Below, in pieces: positions 1 to 11,943 of a stretch of DNA of 64,000 nucleotides (positions are counted from its first letter, which is position 1; each line of letters starts with the position of its first letter). The notes under the pieces were generated by a model. That model had not been told where the DNA came from and did no database searches. It saw only the letters and a list, made by a program, of their open reading frames with translations. Location: positions 1,160,604 to 1,224,603 of the forward strand of contig JAAOMT010000226.1 in NCBI GenBank assembly GCA_016748015.1. The letters are read 5' to 3'. This DNA comes from Geosiphon pyriformis. Taxonomy: Eukaryota > Glomeromycota > Glomeromycetes > Archaeosporales > Geosiphonaceae. Both the position numbers and the translations under genes were made by a program.

Positions 1-2031
1 GCTGGAGATTGGCTAATAAACAACTATTGCTGATTTCCAGTTTTGAGTGACTCTCAATTTGGGATTTTCTGATGTCATTTGAGCTGGATTTAGTGGCGGT
101 GTTTAAAGTTGCTGTGGTTGATAATTTACTGGTGGCTGTGATTGATATATGACTTGCAGCTGCAGTTAATAAATTGACAGTTAATATACAGGTGGTTAAT
201 ACATTGGCTGTTGCATCAGTAACAGGTAAGTTGGTTGATATGAAGCTGAGTTTGATTGATAGTTTGGAGTTTAAAACCAGTAATCAGGATTTTGATATTG
301 ATTTCCCAATTGTTAGTTATTTAAACATTGGCAGCAGTCAATTTGCAAGTGTTCTTGTTTACCACAATAATGGCAAGTGTGCATTTTTTGTTGTCACTAT
401 TGATTGGTTGATAATGCTAGATGTGGTTAATTTTGGAAACAATTGAAGTTTCTTTGGTTGCTGCATCATTGTGGTGGTTGATAGATTGCCTGATTGTTGT
501 TAGCTAAGTATTTTTTTAATTTTTGATTGATCAAATCATTGAATTGCTTCAATTTGGAATCCAAGTCAGATGATCTATTTATTACTAGATTTACTGCTTG
601 GATGTGGTTAGCTTTAAGCTCAGCTGTTTCAAAATCTCTGGCATTTGTAATGGTGGCTTGAAGATCTGTTGGATGCATTGGACATATGTGTTAGAAAATG
701 CTACTGCACAGATCTCTAATAAATTGGTTTAAGGTTTGTGGTCCCATAAAATAATCAGCCTGTATTGCCTGGATTTGGTGCAAATTTCTGTGGAAGCATT
801 CCAAGTAAGTAGTGACTGCTTTTGTGTCTCCTTGTTTAATAGTGGTAAAGGTATTTGTTAGCTAATTAATACTATTATTATTGTTAAACTATTGTAGGAA
901 TGCAAGTTTGAATGCATTGAAATTCTGAAGTTTGTTGGCTAAGCTTTGATATCATGAGTCAGTGGTATTCTAGAAAAAATATGGAATGGCTTGCATGACT
1001 CTGGTGTTATTCCATCTATTGGCTTTGATGGCTTTTTCAACATTATTTAGCCACACTTGGGTGTCATTTTCTTTGTCGGTGAATTTTTTAATCTTGGCTA
1101 TTGGTGCTTATGCCATTTGTTGTTATAGTTGTGGTGGTTGTTGGAGTGATTGCTGCAATTGTTGTTGAGGTAGTAATTGTGGCTGTTGCTGTTGTTGTTT
1201 GTCAATTGGTGGAACTAGTAATGGATTGATCATGATTTTCGGAAGTAAGTTTTTTTAAGTAATAATATCAGGGTTTTGATTATTCTGATTTTTCGGAGTT
1301 TGATTAACCAGAGTTTCAATTTCTAAATTTTCTAGAATCAGGTTTTGTTTGCTAATTTCCTGATTACTACCTTTTTTTTCTTCAGAGTCAGTTATTTTTT
1401 AAGAATTAATGGCTCCAAAATCTGGTTGTGGTGGAGGTAATTAAATTCCTGATGGTGTTGGGAATTGCGATTTGAATTCTTCAAAGTAATCACTGTATGT
1501 TCCTAATAATTCTGTTTTTTTTTGTTTGCTTTAAAATGGAATTCTGTTTAGTGGTGCTATTTTGCTTGCTGTAGCTGTGTTTATTATATTGATAGTACTT
1601 CTGGGTATGTAGTGGTATGATGGATTAGCAAGTAAATCAAATCTTTGTTTTTTCCAAGTGGGTAATTGGATTTGCTTTGGTGTTCTTGCTAGTGTTTGTA
1701 ACCTTCCTTTTCTTTTATTGGCAAAAGTGATAGGAAATCTCTGCTTGGTGTATTTTTCAATTTTCTTGTTTATTTCTGTGATTAAGAGTGCAAATAAGTA
1801 GTTTTGTAGAAGGGTGGTGCTTTGGAGTAGTTTACTGAAGAAATTGTTAAAAGTAGATTCTGGATCTTTTTAGTCTTCTAAGTGATATACTATTCTTTCA
1901 TTGACATAGTAATTGAAAGCTGATTCTGTTGGCCAACTATTATTTGTTAATCCAAGATAAGTGTAATAGTGTTAGAATAAAGATTTTGCAAATCCCAAAT
2001 GATTTGTGCCTGTTTTTTTGAATTCTGTTAC
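1..2031 (-). pseudogene. Gag polyprotein relic of element A
   Basis: Nucleocapsid/capsid gene of a Ty3/gypsy element, which would package element RNA in cytoplasmic particles. The stretch at 466-678 gives a matrix/capsid segment with the block NRSSDLDSKLKQ, also present in the gag of element B. A CCHC zinc knuckle (C-x2-C-x4-H-x4-C, reading CHYCGKQEHLQIDC) lies at 334-375. Downstream is a Gln/Pro/Tyr-rich tail. The frame is broken by several stops and shifts. The position equivalent to the gag start in B is a GTA codon (2029-2031), not ATG. The left edge cuts the gene before the protease. Confidence 0.75.
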
Positions 2032-2078
2032 TGTTTCGAATGGGTGTTTGTTAGTGCTAGTTTTTCTGTAGAATTATA

Positions 2079-2096
2079 CTTCACAGGGAGCACCAA
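2079..2096 (-). promoter_or_regulatory. Primer-binding site of element A
   Basis: Directly inside the LTR end, two bases after its terminal CA, the minus strand reads TGGTGCTCCCTGTG. It starts with TGG, the complement of a tRNA CCA end. The same TGGTGCTC core occurs at the equivalent place in C and, degraded, in B, D and F. Confidence 0.6.
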
Positions 2097-2097
2097 A

Positions 2098-2960
2098 TGT
2101 TACAAATGATTATTTGGGGTCTCAAGCAAATAACAAATCCGTAACTTGGTGCTCAATTGATATAGTGGTATTAATAATGTTGGTTTCTGAAGATTTTGAG
2201 TTGGAGTTCTTTGTATAATGGACAGAAATTTGGCAGTAATGATAATAGTTTTTTGGAATTGTAGTTTTTGCCCAATTTTTTTCTCAGCTTAGTGGCCAGA
2301 TTTATTCTGACAGTTGTGCTTTTCTAATAAGCTATCTGTTAATATATATGTAATTCTACCCTTATTTCTGGGTCTTTTACTAGGCTATCCTTGACATCAA
2401 TAATTCAGTACTTAATCTTCAATTAATTAATAAAACCCAAAAAAATAACAAGAGAAAATAAAAGAAGATAAAAAAATAAGCTAAGACAATTGCAAGTTAG
2501 TATTCTATCAATAGCCATAATCAAAAGTTATTGTTCCAGTATGGTTAAGTATTAATTACTATCAACATGAAGTATTGATAGTAAAGAGTAAATTAAGATA
2601 GTGAATAATTATTTATTGATATTTGTAATATAAAAGGTTGCTTAGATCAAATCTAAACTAAGAGGTCTGTCCTTTTTTTTTTTTAATACTACCACTATAT
2701 ATACATAATTGATGTTCTATGAGATTGCTCACATTCTTGAATGATATGCTATGATTTCTTAAGCAATGTGCTCTAATTTTTTAATATTGCTCCACATTGC
2801 TAAGCAATATGCCATAATTTCTAACATTGCTCCATATTGCTGAACAATGTGCCATAATTTTTGATATTGTTTTATATTGCTAAACAATGTGCTCATATGT
2901 TAACTAATACTCTCTTATTGGTTTACTATTTTCTATATCTGGTTTCTTTTATGAGTAATA
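2098..2960 (-). repeat. 5' LTR of element A
   Basis: About 863 bp. It starts (plus strand) with TGTTACAAATGATTATT, the reverse complement of the end of the B LTR, and ends near 2960 with ATGAGTAATA, the decayed complement of the B LTR start TGTTACTCAT. R/U5 is clearly like B, including the AGATCTGATCT-type palindrome and a TATA-like ACTATATATACAT near 2692. U3 is replaced by a different tandem array. Confidence 0.75.
2761..2895 (-). repeat. About 40-bp tandem repeats in U3 of LTR A
   Basis: Three full units and a fragment start at 2761, 2802, 2842 and 2882. Each holds an AAGCAATGTG-like box, then ATAATTT and ATTGCTCC. The position matches the enhancer region of a retrotransposon promoter. 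Element B has a different 40-bp array in the same place. Confidence 0.7.
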
Positions 2961-4267
2961 ATACTATGTTTTTTTAATATGTATAATATTTTAAGTCATT
3001 TATTTAAACATTAATCTTTTGACTTACAAGTTTTAAGTTAATTTTTATATTATTTTTTGTGTTTTTTAGTTTATTTTAAAGTTAGTTTTATTAAAAATTT
3101 TTTTGTTGGTGTGGTTTATGTTTTTTATAAATATGATTTATCTTTGTTAATTTTTTGTGTTCAATATTTTGTTTTTAAGATAAAATTTTAATGTTAGTGG
3201 TTTTAAGTAATTCTATCTTTTTTGAGATTTTTTATTTATTTAAATGGTTTAATGTTGTCTTTGTTAAACAGTTACATAATAAAAAAATAATATCTTTAAC
3301 TGAAAAATTTTTAAACATTAAAAAAAATTAGACTTTTATGGCTCTGTTTTTAATTGGTTTAATTCTGTTATTAAGTTTTTGATTAGTTCAAAATTTTACT
3401 TTGTTAGCTTATCTTTAGTTATTAAATCTTAGTTTTTAGATGTTTTAATTTTTATAAATTTGGTTTGGTTTATAACTAACTGTTTAATATTAATGTAATT
3501 TATTTCTTTGTTTATATTAACAGCTATTTAAACAATCTAAGTATTACTAATATAAGAACTAATACTACTGTTTTTTTTGAAAATATGAATTTAAAATTAG
3601 ATATTAAAGTGTTTGAATTGGTTTTTTCTATTATATTTAAGCTATAAGCTATTGTATTTATTTTAGAATGTGTTTTTTTTTCTGTATAATTAATTTATTT
3701 TTTAATAGCCAAGCAGTTTTAAATATATATGATTTGAAATTAAATTTGGTTTTATTAGACTTTTGTAACTATTGTTAAATTAAATACCAATATATTATAA
3801 ATATTGTTTAAAAAAAAATTTACATGTTAATTAGCACAAAATTAAAAACTATTTGGATATTTTAAACAATAAAAAAACTTATTTATTGGCTAATGTAGTT
3901 TTATTTTTAGATATAGTGTTTTTGGTTATGTATAAAAATATTTTATTAAAGTTAATAGTAAAATAATTTCGAAAAATACAAAGCATTTTGTTTATAGAGT
4001 TTTTTAGACAATCTATTTTGTTTATTAAAAAGTCAAATTTAAATTTAAAGTTTTAAAACCTAGTTTACTTGAAAATATAGATTAAATTAAATTTTTACAG
4101 ATATAACATCTTAATTTACATATGTTAGCTAAATTTATAAGCAGAGTTTTAGTTGAAACATATTCTTATTTTATGAAAGCTTTATATTATAAACTATTAA
4201 TAACTATATATAAATTTTTATATAATAGACATTATTGTAATGTTGTATGTTTGTTTTGTAAAAATGT
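2961..4267 (+). pseudogene. LINE1 relic, RNase H and C-terminal part (upstream piece)
   Basis: Broken plus-strand ORF2 of a non-LTR retrotransposon. An RNase H-like segment lies near 3541-3760: remains of a YTDGS-type motif, then a helix ending LECVFFS. At 4122-4325 is a Cys/His-rich stretch, NRHYCNVVCLFC, which aligns with the C-terminal part of LINE2 (KNYSDVLYLF near 42440). The sequence is interrupted at 4267 by the 3' LTR of D; the remaining C-terminus lies beyond D at 35226-35745. Many stops and frameshifts. RNase H assignment rests on alignment with LINE2, so boundaries are approximate. Confidence 0.55.
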
Positions 4268-5269
4268 TGTTATGGATACTCTTATAGGATATTGTGGTAA
4301 TGTTTTATGCTCTAAATTTGAATAAAAAGAGTCTAAAGATCTTTATTTTAAATATTTAAAATAAGTTATTAATATTAGTTTTTGAAAATTTTTACTAATT
4401 TTATTTATAAAGTTCTTTGGTTATAAAATACAAAAAAGTATTTTGGCTGTTTGTGGTTTAAGTATGTAAGCTATTTTCTCAAAACTAGTTAAGTGCAATT
4501 ATTAGAGTCTAGCAGTGTCTTTTTATCTTTTTAACAAGCTAAAAAAATTATATTAATATTAAATTCTAAAGAAAGCTTTATTTTTTTACCAGGCTATTAC
4601 AAAGTTTATTTTTAGACAGTTGATTTTACAATGTTGTTACTTTCCAAATATAAAAAAAAATAAAAATAAAAATAAAAAATAAAATAAAATAAAATAAAAA
4701 TAAAATAAAAATAAAAAATTTAGTATCATTAATTACCATGATCAAGAGTAATTGGTCCAAATTATTATTGTTTAAGGCAATTTTATGCTAAGAGTATCTG
4801 GCCAAAAACAAAGATAAAAAAATAATTAATTTAGTTTAAATATAAAATTCATGAATTATATATGTGGTTTTTGGTTTTTAAATATTTTTTTTATTTAATA
4901 TAATATAGATATATAGGTAAAATGAATTTAAAAAAACTAGATAAAAAAATATATTTTGTATTTTTTTTTTTGTTTGTTCTTTTTTTTTTTTGCTAAAACT
5001 ACTTATTTTTATACATATTTTTAGCTTTACAAGATTGTTTTTAATTACTTGTTATTATTAACTATTGCTTACTATTTTTGTTGTTGCTTTATTTTTTTTA
5101 TATTATAACTAGTTATTCTATGTTATGACTAGTTATTTCATATTATCTTAAGTTATAATGTGTTATTTTGTGTTATTTTGTGTTATTAAATTTTTTTTAA
5201 GTTATTACATTTTTAATTATGTTTTTTTTTAATATTTCTTGAATTGGTTTTTTTATTTAAATAATATTA
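4268..5269 (-). repeat. 3' LTR of element D
   Basis: Matches the LTR at 34248-35225 along its length, for example the shared CTCTAAATTTG box (4310), the GTCTAGCAGTG box and the TTTGCTAAAACTACTT block. The lower edge TGTTATGGATAC corresponds to TGTTACAAGTAC at 34248. The upper edge near 5269 is set by where the two copies stop matching, next to a purine tract (minus-strand AAAAAAGAAG). Confidence 0.75.
4649..4711 (+). repeat. (TAAAA)n low-complexity tract in LTR D
   Basis: Runs of TAAAA/TAAAAA. The other LTR of D has only a short A-rich stretch at the same place, so this tract expanded after insertion and explains part of the length difference. Confidence 0.8.
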
Positions 5270-7260
5270 TTCTTCTTTTTTAAAATTAAGCTCCTATAAG
5301 ATTATATGTATTTGTAAAAATTGTTTCTTTGGTATTATGTTCAATTGTTGTGTCAAGTATTGTTTTTTGTAGATTTTCAAACTGTATATTTGTTATTTGT
5401 CTTATGTTGTTAACTATAATAGACTTTAATGAACTGTTTAATAATATTGCTGAACAATTTTTGAATATTAAATACAGTTAGTATGTTACTTTGTAATGTA
5501 GTATTAGGTTATTTTTTTTGATGAATTTTTCTATTTGTTTAAAAACTTCTCTGTTGAATATTTATTTGTTGGTATTTATGTATGATATCTGTAGGTCTAG
5601 TTTTTTACCAATTTTGAAAAATTAATATATTAGTAGAAGTTTTTTAGTATTTATTCTTCTGTTATTGGTTTTAAATTTCTTTAATTTTTTCAAGTTTTGC
5701 ATAACATATATATTTTTTCTTTTTCTTAATTGTTTATAAGAATAAAAACATTTATTTTTAATTAAACTCTTGTCTATTTTTTTTTGTATAAATTTCTGTA
5801 TTATATCTTTTTTTTATTAATTGTAATTTTTATTGGTATTGTGAATTGTTGAATTGTTTCAAATAGTTGTTTTAAAAGTTTTAGAATTCAATCTAAAAGA
5901 TCTATATTGAGAGTTTTATTATCTTTTTTTTGTTGTTTTAATCTTTATATATACTTAAATTTTCAATTTATTTAATCATGTATTAATTATATTTCAATAA
6001 TAATAATTGGTTTCAGATCTTGTAGTATATTTTCTGATCTGATTAATAGAATGTGTGTTTTTAGTTAAGATACAAATAGCAGTAACTTTTGATTAGTATG
6101 ATAAATTTTCAGTTAATTTTCATGTACTACTTTTTTTAAAATTTTGTTTTTTAATTGTAATTTGTAAGCTTTATTGTTTAAAACTTTGTATATATAAAAT
6201 AGTTTATTTTATTTTGGGTCAAACTTTTTACTTTATTGTTTTTTAGCTTTAGTACAATATAATAATACTTTGTTTCCAATCTTAAATTTAACTGATTGGT
6301 TAGATAGATAATTGTTATGTTTTTTTTTGTTGTTTCTGAGTGTTACTAATATTGTTAGCTGTTGTTTTATAATTGTTTTCTAATGTTTTCATAAGCTAAT
6401 ATGTTTTTTGGTACAATATAGCTTCAAAATTTTTTTTAGTAATTGTTTCTGTTAGAAAAAAAAATAATTTTCATTTAATAGATAGGGTGGTTTTTCTTTT
6501 ATAAACTAATTTAAATAATGTGAACTAGGTAATATTTTGTTTTAATGTTCAGTATATATATAATACAAAAGATATAAATGAGTTCTATTTTTGTATATTT
6601 TCATAACTTATTTTTGCTAATGTTTTATACAATATTTGGTTAAATTTTTTTATCAGTCTATTTGTTTGTAAGTAGTAAGGTGAAGATAAAAGTTATTTTA
6701 TAATCCAAATTATTGGCTTAATTTAGTTAATATGCTATTAATAAAATAAATTTCTTGGTTAAATAACAATTTTTTAAACATTTATGTTGACAAATCAGAT
6801 CTTGATGCACAAATTTGGTTACTGTTTAAATATTGGCTACTTGAATAGTTCTGGTTTTACAATTACAATAATATAATAATTTTTTTTAGATGTAATTAAG
6901 AAAAGACCAACCAAATTGATTCTAATTTTATTAAATGAATTTTCAACTGAAATGGGTCAAAGTAGTTCTATGGTTCTGGCTTTTTTTCTTTATTAGCATA
7001 AGTTATAGTTGATAATATATTCAAAAATATCCTTATACATTATTAGCCAATAGTATAGATTTATTGTCTTTTCTAAAATAGTATTTTTGTTAAAGTATTC
7101 TACAGTTGGATTAGAATGCATATTATACAAAATGGTTTTTTTTTTATGACTTATTGTAAGATAGTACAGTTTTGGTATTTTCAATGATATAGTTAGTTGT
7201 TCTGAATAAAGTAATTATGAGCTTGTTTCTATATAACACTTTGTTTTTGTTGACATAATT
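5270..7260 (-). pseudogene. Integrase relic of element D
   Basis: Minus-strand integrase, which would insert element cDNA into the genome. The N-terminal zinc-binding region is at 6993-7184 (TILYNMHSNPTVEYF, then YYW), matching the HHCC domain of B. The core follows: DLICQHKCLKKLL with a decayed second catalytic Asp (LLFNQ for LLSDQ) around 6720-6800, and PYYLQTNRLIKKF near 6640-6690, where the catalytic Glu is replaced by Lys. The C-terminal part down to 5270 is too decayed to read. Many stops. Confidence 0.65.
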
Positions 7261-7843
7261 TTTTCTTGAACTGCAATGTTAATAGATATTGGTATAATTG
7301 CTAGTAAGTGGTTATATTCATAGATCTGAAATCAGATTTGTATTATTTTTAACAAACTGTTAGCATTGGTATTCTTGGCTCTTTTTTTATAATATATTTT
7401 GTATGAAAATTGTTGCAGATAAGTACTTTATTGTGCATATATTTTTTTTAGCTATGACTTGCTAAATAATCAAATAAGTTTTTTGTAATCTGTATATAAA
7501 TTAAATAATTGGCAAAGATAATGTCTCCAATTTTGTATTATTCAATAAATAGTAAGATATTTCAAATCTGTTGTGTTGTATATTTTCTCTGCTGTATTAG
7601 TATTGTAACTGATATAAGTGATTAAATGTTCTCAATTGTTCAGTTTAATTTGAGACAAAATAACTTCTAGTGCATTTTTCGAAGTGTTTATAGCAATAAT
7701 AAAGCATTTATTAAAGTCTAAATAAATTAATATTGATGCTTCTATTAGATATTGTTTAAAATAATTAAAAGTTTCTTGCTGTTTTTTTCTCTATAGATAC
7801 AGAACATGTTTTAACAGCAAATAATGGAATGGTTTTGTGATGT
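7261..7843 (-). pseudogene. RNase H and RT-connection relic of element D (distal part)
   Basis: Minus-strand translation gives KPFHYLL at the junction with B, then ETFNYFKQYL and YLDFNKCFIIAINTSKNALE (7640-7790). These align with the RNase H entry and catalytic region of B and C (TDA..ALGAVLSQ), with the first Asp replaced by Asn. The frame continues on the other side of B at 26965. Confidence 0.7.
7840..7843. repeat. Target-site duplication of B, left copy (ATGT)
   Basis: ATGT precedes LTR base 7844 and recurs at 26965-26968 directly after the 3' LTR. A 4-bp duplication fits the other insertions in this window. Confidence 0.85.
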
Positions 7844-8710
7844 TGTTACTCATAAAATATAAGAAATATATATTAGCATAAATTAGCCAATCAAAAGTAG
7901 CTGTAGTAAATGTGGAATTCCAGAATTTCTCTCATGAGGAATCACAGAATTCCAAGAATTTTAGGATTCTTGTACAAGGAATTGCAGGATTCCAGAATTC
8001 CAGGATTTTTCTCAAGAGGAATTGCAGAATTCCAGGAATTCCAAGATTCCTGGTATGAAAAATTGAGAAATTGAAGAATCTCAACTATGTATATATAGCA
8101 GTAGTGCTAGAAATAGAAAAGACAGAATCTTTTAGCTAAAGACCTCCTAGTTTAGATCTGATCTAAACAATCTTTCATTCACAAATATTAATAAATAATT
8201 ATTTACTATCTTAATTCACTCTTCACTATCAACACTTCATGTTGATAGTAATTGATACTTAACCACACTAGAACAATAGCTCTTGATTACAGCTATTGAC
8301 GGGATAGTAATTTGCAATTGCTGTTGTTTATTTATTTTATCTTCTGTTATTTTTTTTTATTTTTTTTGTATTTCTTTTTGGTTGACTAATTGATTAAGGA
8401 TTAAAGTGCTAAGTTACAGACATCATAGGAACTGGTAAAAAACCCATAAAACAAGAGTAGAACACTCATAGATTTAAGGATAGCTTACCAAGAGGATTAC
8501 TGGCCATCATGTTGAGAAAGAAATTTGATGGAATTGCAATTCCAAGAAACTATTAAAACAACTATTAAAATCTCTGTCCATTATATAAAAAACTCTACAC
8601 CAAAACCTTTAGAACAAACAAACTTTCAGATATCAACACCAGAATATTAGACTAGTACCAAGTTATGAGTTTGTTATTTGATTTGAGATTCCAAATAATT
8701 ACTTGTAACA
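7844..8710 (+). repeat. 5' LTR of element B
   Basis: 867 bp, TGTTACTCAT...ACTTGTAACA. U3 holds a 40-bp tandem array. A TATA-like TATGTATATATAG is at 8086-8098, followed by a palindromic TTTAGATCTGATCTAAA near 8152-8168. AATAAA at 8190-8195 could serve as polyadenylation signal, which would place R between them. The 3' copy is 834 bp, mainly because one 40-bp unit is shortened. Confidence 0.92.
7936..8055 (+). repeat. 40-bp tandem repeat in U3 of LTR B
   Basis: Three units at exactly 40-bp spacing (7936, 7976, 8016), each GAGGAATTGCAGAATTCC followed by AGGAATT and AGGATT boxes. The palindromic GGAATTCC motif recurs. Related solo LTRs in the window keep fewer, decayed units. Confidence 0.85.
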
Positions 8711-8712
8711 TT

Positions 8713-8729
8713 TAGTGCTCTCTGTGAGG
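8713..8729 (+). promoter_or_regulatory. Primer-binding site of element B
   Basis: TAGTGCTCTCTGTGAGG two bases inside the LTR; the first codon-like TGG expected from a tRNA CCA end is decayed to TAG (compare A and C). Confidence 0.6.
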
Positions 8730-8772
8730 TATAATCTTACAGAAAACCAGCACCAACAACAATCATCCAAAA

Positions 8773-10790
8773 GTGACAGAATTAGAAATCATAGAAGCAA
8801 ATCATTTAGAATTTGTCAAATCTTTGTTTCAACAGTACAGTCAACAATTAGAATTAAACAATAACTATTTCCCAGTGGAATCAGCCTTTAACTTTTATGT
8901 CAACAATAAAATCACAGATTGCTTAGGAGAAACAGTTGACATTGAATTCACAAGAGAAAATTTCTATACAGAATTATTTCAATATATCAGCTTACCAAAA
9001 AACTACAGTTTCACACCAATCATCAGGAAAATTAATCAAACCATTGAAAGATACACACAACAACAATTCCTCATCACCTATGCAGACAAAGGCAAAGAAA
9101 GGTTGCAAACACCAGCAATAACACCAAAACAAATACAACCACTCACTTGGAAGAAAACCAGAGTTGAATTACCAACAAACCCATCATACCACTATACACC
9201 CAGAAGCACCATTAACATTTCATCAATAAGAGTGTTCACATCACATGCGACATCAACATTTGGATGACTTCTATTCCAAAGTAAACAAAAGAAAGCAGAA
9301 TTACTAAGAACCTACAGCAATTATTTTGAAGGATTTAAATCACAATTGCCAATGCCATCAGGATTTTGATCACTGCCATCTCAACCAGATTTTAGAAATA
9401 CGAGTTTCTGAGAGATAACGGAATCAGAAAAAAAAAAAAAAAAGAAGCCAAAGATCAAAAATTTACTTACCAGAACTCGATACCAGAAAATCTGAATATT
9501 GAAACTCTGAACATTCAGACTCAGCAAAATCCAAATTTAGAAAATCCAGAAATTAAAACTCCGAATTTTCAAACTCAGCAAAATTGGAATGATTAAAACC
9601 CTGAAACATTTAATTAGCAAAACTTATCTCCAGTAATCATCATTAACCTACTACCAGTTGCTCCATAACACCAACCACTGCCACAACCTCAAATTCAATT
9701 ACTATTTCTACTACCACAACAACCAAATATAAATCTAATGGCCTATGCCCCAATAGCAAAACTTGAAAAATTTACAGGAAAAGATGATGATGCCCAAGTG
9801 TGGCTGAATGATGTGGAAAAAGCCATCACAGTCAACAGATGGAACAACACTAGAGCACTTCAAACTATTCCCTATTTCTTGCAGGATATTGCCAACTCAT
9901 GGTATCAAAGTTTAGCCACCAAACCTCAAACATTCTAGGAATTCAGGGTTGCATTCTTAGAATATTTCAGTAATAATAACAGTATTAATTGCCTAGCCAA
10001 CACCTTCACCACAATTAAACAGAGAAAAACTGAAGCAGTTACCACTTACTTGGGATGTTTCCATAGGAATTTGTGCCAAATTCAAGCAATCCAAGCTGAT
10101 TATTTTACAGTGCCACAGATTTTAAACCAGTTCATCTGTGAACTGCATAGTAGCCTTCTCCAACGCGTATGTCCAATGCACCCACAAACTCTTCAAGATG
10201 CAGTTACCAATACAAGAGATTTTGAATTGGCAGAACTTGAAGCAAATCATGCCCAAGCCATCAACCTGGTCATGAATAGATCATCTGACTTGGATTCCAA
10301 ATTGAAACAGCTCAGTGATTCAATTAATCAGAAATTGGAAGGATACTTAGCTGACAATTATACAATTTATCAGCCACCTCAACAATGTAATAATTCTGGA
10401 AGCACAAATTGCCCACTAAATCAGTCACGTTTATCATCTTTGACCAATCAAACATGGCAGCAAAAGATGTGTATTTGCCACTATTGTGGTAAACAAAAAC
10501 ATTTGAGAATTAACTGTAGGTTAAGACTAGATAGCCAACAATCAGGAAATCAATATTAAAACTCCGACCACAGATTTCAGATCCTGAATTATCAATTAAA
10601 CACAGAACTGTATCAACTGAATTACCTACCTATGACGCAACAGCCATTCTATCAACCACCAATTTATCAGCTGACAATACTAGTAATTTATCAACCACAG
10701 TTTCAGCCTATCTATTAGCTGCAGCCTCAAGTAATCTATCAACCTCAACAAATTCAAACACTGCCACAAAACTTACCTTAAAATGAAACC
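8773..10790 (+). pseudogene. Gag polyprotein relic of element B
   Basis: Structural polyprotein of the element. Readable pieces: an N-terminal helical domain (8773-9267), a linker with poly-A/Lys tract (9300-9700), the capsid core starting MAYAPIAKLEKF (9738-9938; TAG at 9939 stops it), and 10050-10559 ending in the CCHC knuckle CHYCGKQKHLRINC (10476-10517). A Gln/Pro/Tyr-rich tail follows to about 10790. The N-terminal frame opens with GTG at 8773 and has no in-frame ATG before 9738; A, C and F likewise have GTG or GTA there. Several stops, most one transition away from Gln, Trp or Arg codons. Confidence 0.85.
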
Positions 10791-11039
10791 CAAAGGCCAA
10801 GACTAATACAACAGAGCTGGAGATTGTCAATGATAGTCCATCAACTAATCCCCAGTTCTGCGAACCAGCCATTAGGATTTTGACAATAAAATTTAGGCAC
10901 TGGATATATTCAAAACCTGAATGCTTAACAGTATTTAAGTCTTCTGGTTACCCCAAAAGATGCCTCACCCAACAATTAGAAACCCAAACAGAAGCAGCTG
11001 CTTACCAGCAATATTTCACTAGCAATCATCTCCAATGAT

Positions 11040-11490
11040 GAATTCTTAACAGCTATTTTTTCTTTTAAACTCAAAGAAATCACACCAGTTCTATTATTCA
11101 GTGGAGCTGCTCTTGACACCAAACTGATCACTGCCATGTACACTGACACAAAAGTTGATGGTTATGCCATCAAACTGATTCTAGACAGTAGATCAGCTGG
11201 CAGCATCATTACATGACAGCTCATGGACCAATTAGGTCACCAAGTTGATCGCGCTGTCAGTGCACACATAATCACTGCTGATAGAGCAACCAAAACTCCA
11301 ATTGGCAAGATTGATAACCTCCCTATAGAAGTCAATAACATCATTGTATCAATCAAAGCATTAGTTATAGAGGCTACCCAATATTAAGTGTTTATTGGTA
11401 ATGACTGGCTGTTTAAAGCCAATGCAATGCTTGATTGGAACACCTAAAAGCTCCAGATTAGTCAAAATAGTCAACACTTACATATTAGTC
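11040..11490 (+). pseudogene. Aspartic protease relic of element B
   Basis: Retropepsin that would mature Gag and Pol. Active-site region LILDSRSAGSIIT at about 11175-11213: the Asp (11184-11186) is kept, but the family motif D-S/T-G has Arg (AGA, 11190-11192) where Gly is expected. The TGA after it corresponds to a position in the flap-proximal helix. Downstream motifs IITADRATKTPIGKID and GNDWLFKANAMLDW match the protease of C. Stops at 11214 and 11385. Confidence 0.8.
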
Positions 11491-11819
11491 ATGTGTGATC
11501 ACTTCAAGTCTATCACCACAACATCAGCTCCACTCATTAAGTTTGAAGAAAAAGAAAGGAAACCTATCTGAAAAGCCTACCAAGTTTCCTGGACTGACAT
11601 GGAACACAACAAATTATTGCCAATACTATCATGGAATGACAAAGAAAAGGAAAGAAGAAAAGAAAAACTTACTGGGGAAACTGACCAAAGTTATTGGGAC
11701 AGTAATAATCAAGGTAAGCAAGCACTGATTTGGACTTATGAAGAGAAGAGAAAAGGGAAAGAAGAAGAACTAGAACCAGTTACTACCATAACATATACCC
11801 CATATACTTATTTTTAACC

Positions 11820-11943
11820 ATCACAATCACATTATCATCGACCAAAACTCATATGCATCGATTGTGACAAGAAATTGTCATCAATGGGCATATGCTGTGG
11901 CAATAATAAAAAATATCTAATGGCAACTAAATTTTATTGCTGC
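11820..11943 (+). pseudogene. Cysteine-rich domain of B, upstream half (cut by insertion of C)
   Basis: Encodes a Cys-pair stretch, CIDCDKKLSSMG then FYC at the break, that aligns with CKNCHKKLLSMG of C (about 15535-15565). The rest resumes at 21756 after C and one CTGC/CTGT copy are removed, giving FYCCPC in frame. This domain sits between protease and dUTPase. It probably binds zinc (inferred from CxxC pairs only); its function is unknown. Confidence 0.7.
11940..11943. repeat. Target-site duplication of C, left copy (CTGC)
   Basis: CTGC lies directly before LTR base 11944; the right copy at 21752-21755 reads CTGT, one transition apart. The in-frame fit of the flanking B protein supports the 4-bp length. 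Confidence 0.7.

Larger units (their letters stand above)
1..2960 (-). mobile_element. Ty3/gypsy retrotransposon A (B-like), 5' part, truncated by window edge
   Basis: Minus-strand LTR retrotransposon entering from the left edge. Reading leftward from 2960 come a 5' LTR, a primer-binding site and a gag whose residues match the gag of element B closely. Protease and pol would lie beyond position 1. Its LTR abuts LINE1 sequence at 2961, so A probably inserted into that LINE; the other flank is outside the window and no target duplication can be checked. Confidence 0.8.

Noticed and set aside
4264-4267. ATGT before the D LTR as its target duplication
   Set aside because: The right flank after 35225 does not repeat it and the LTR edge there is uncertain; it cannot be claimed.
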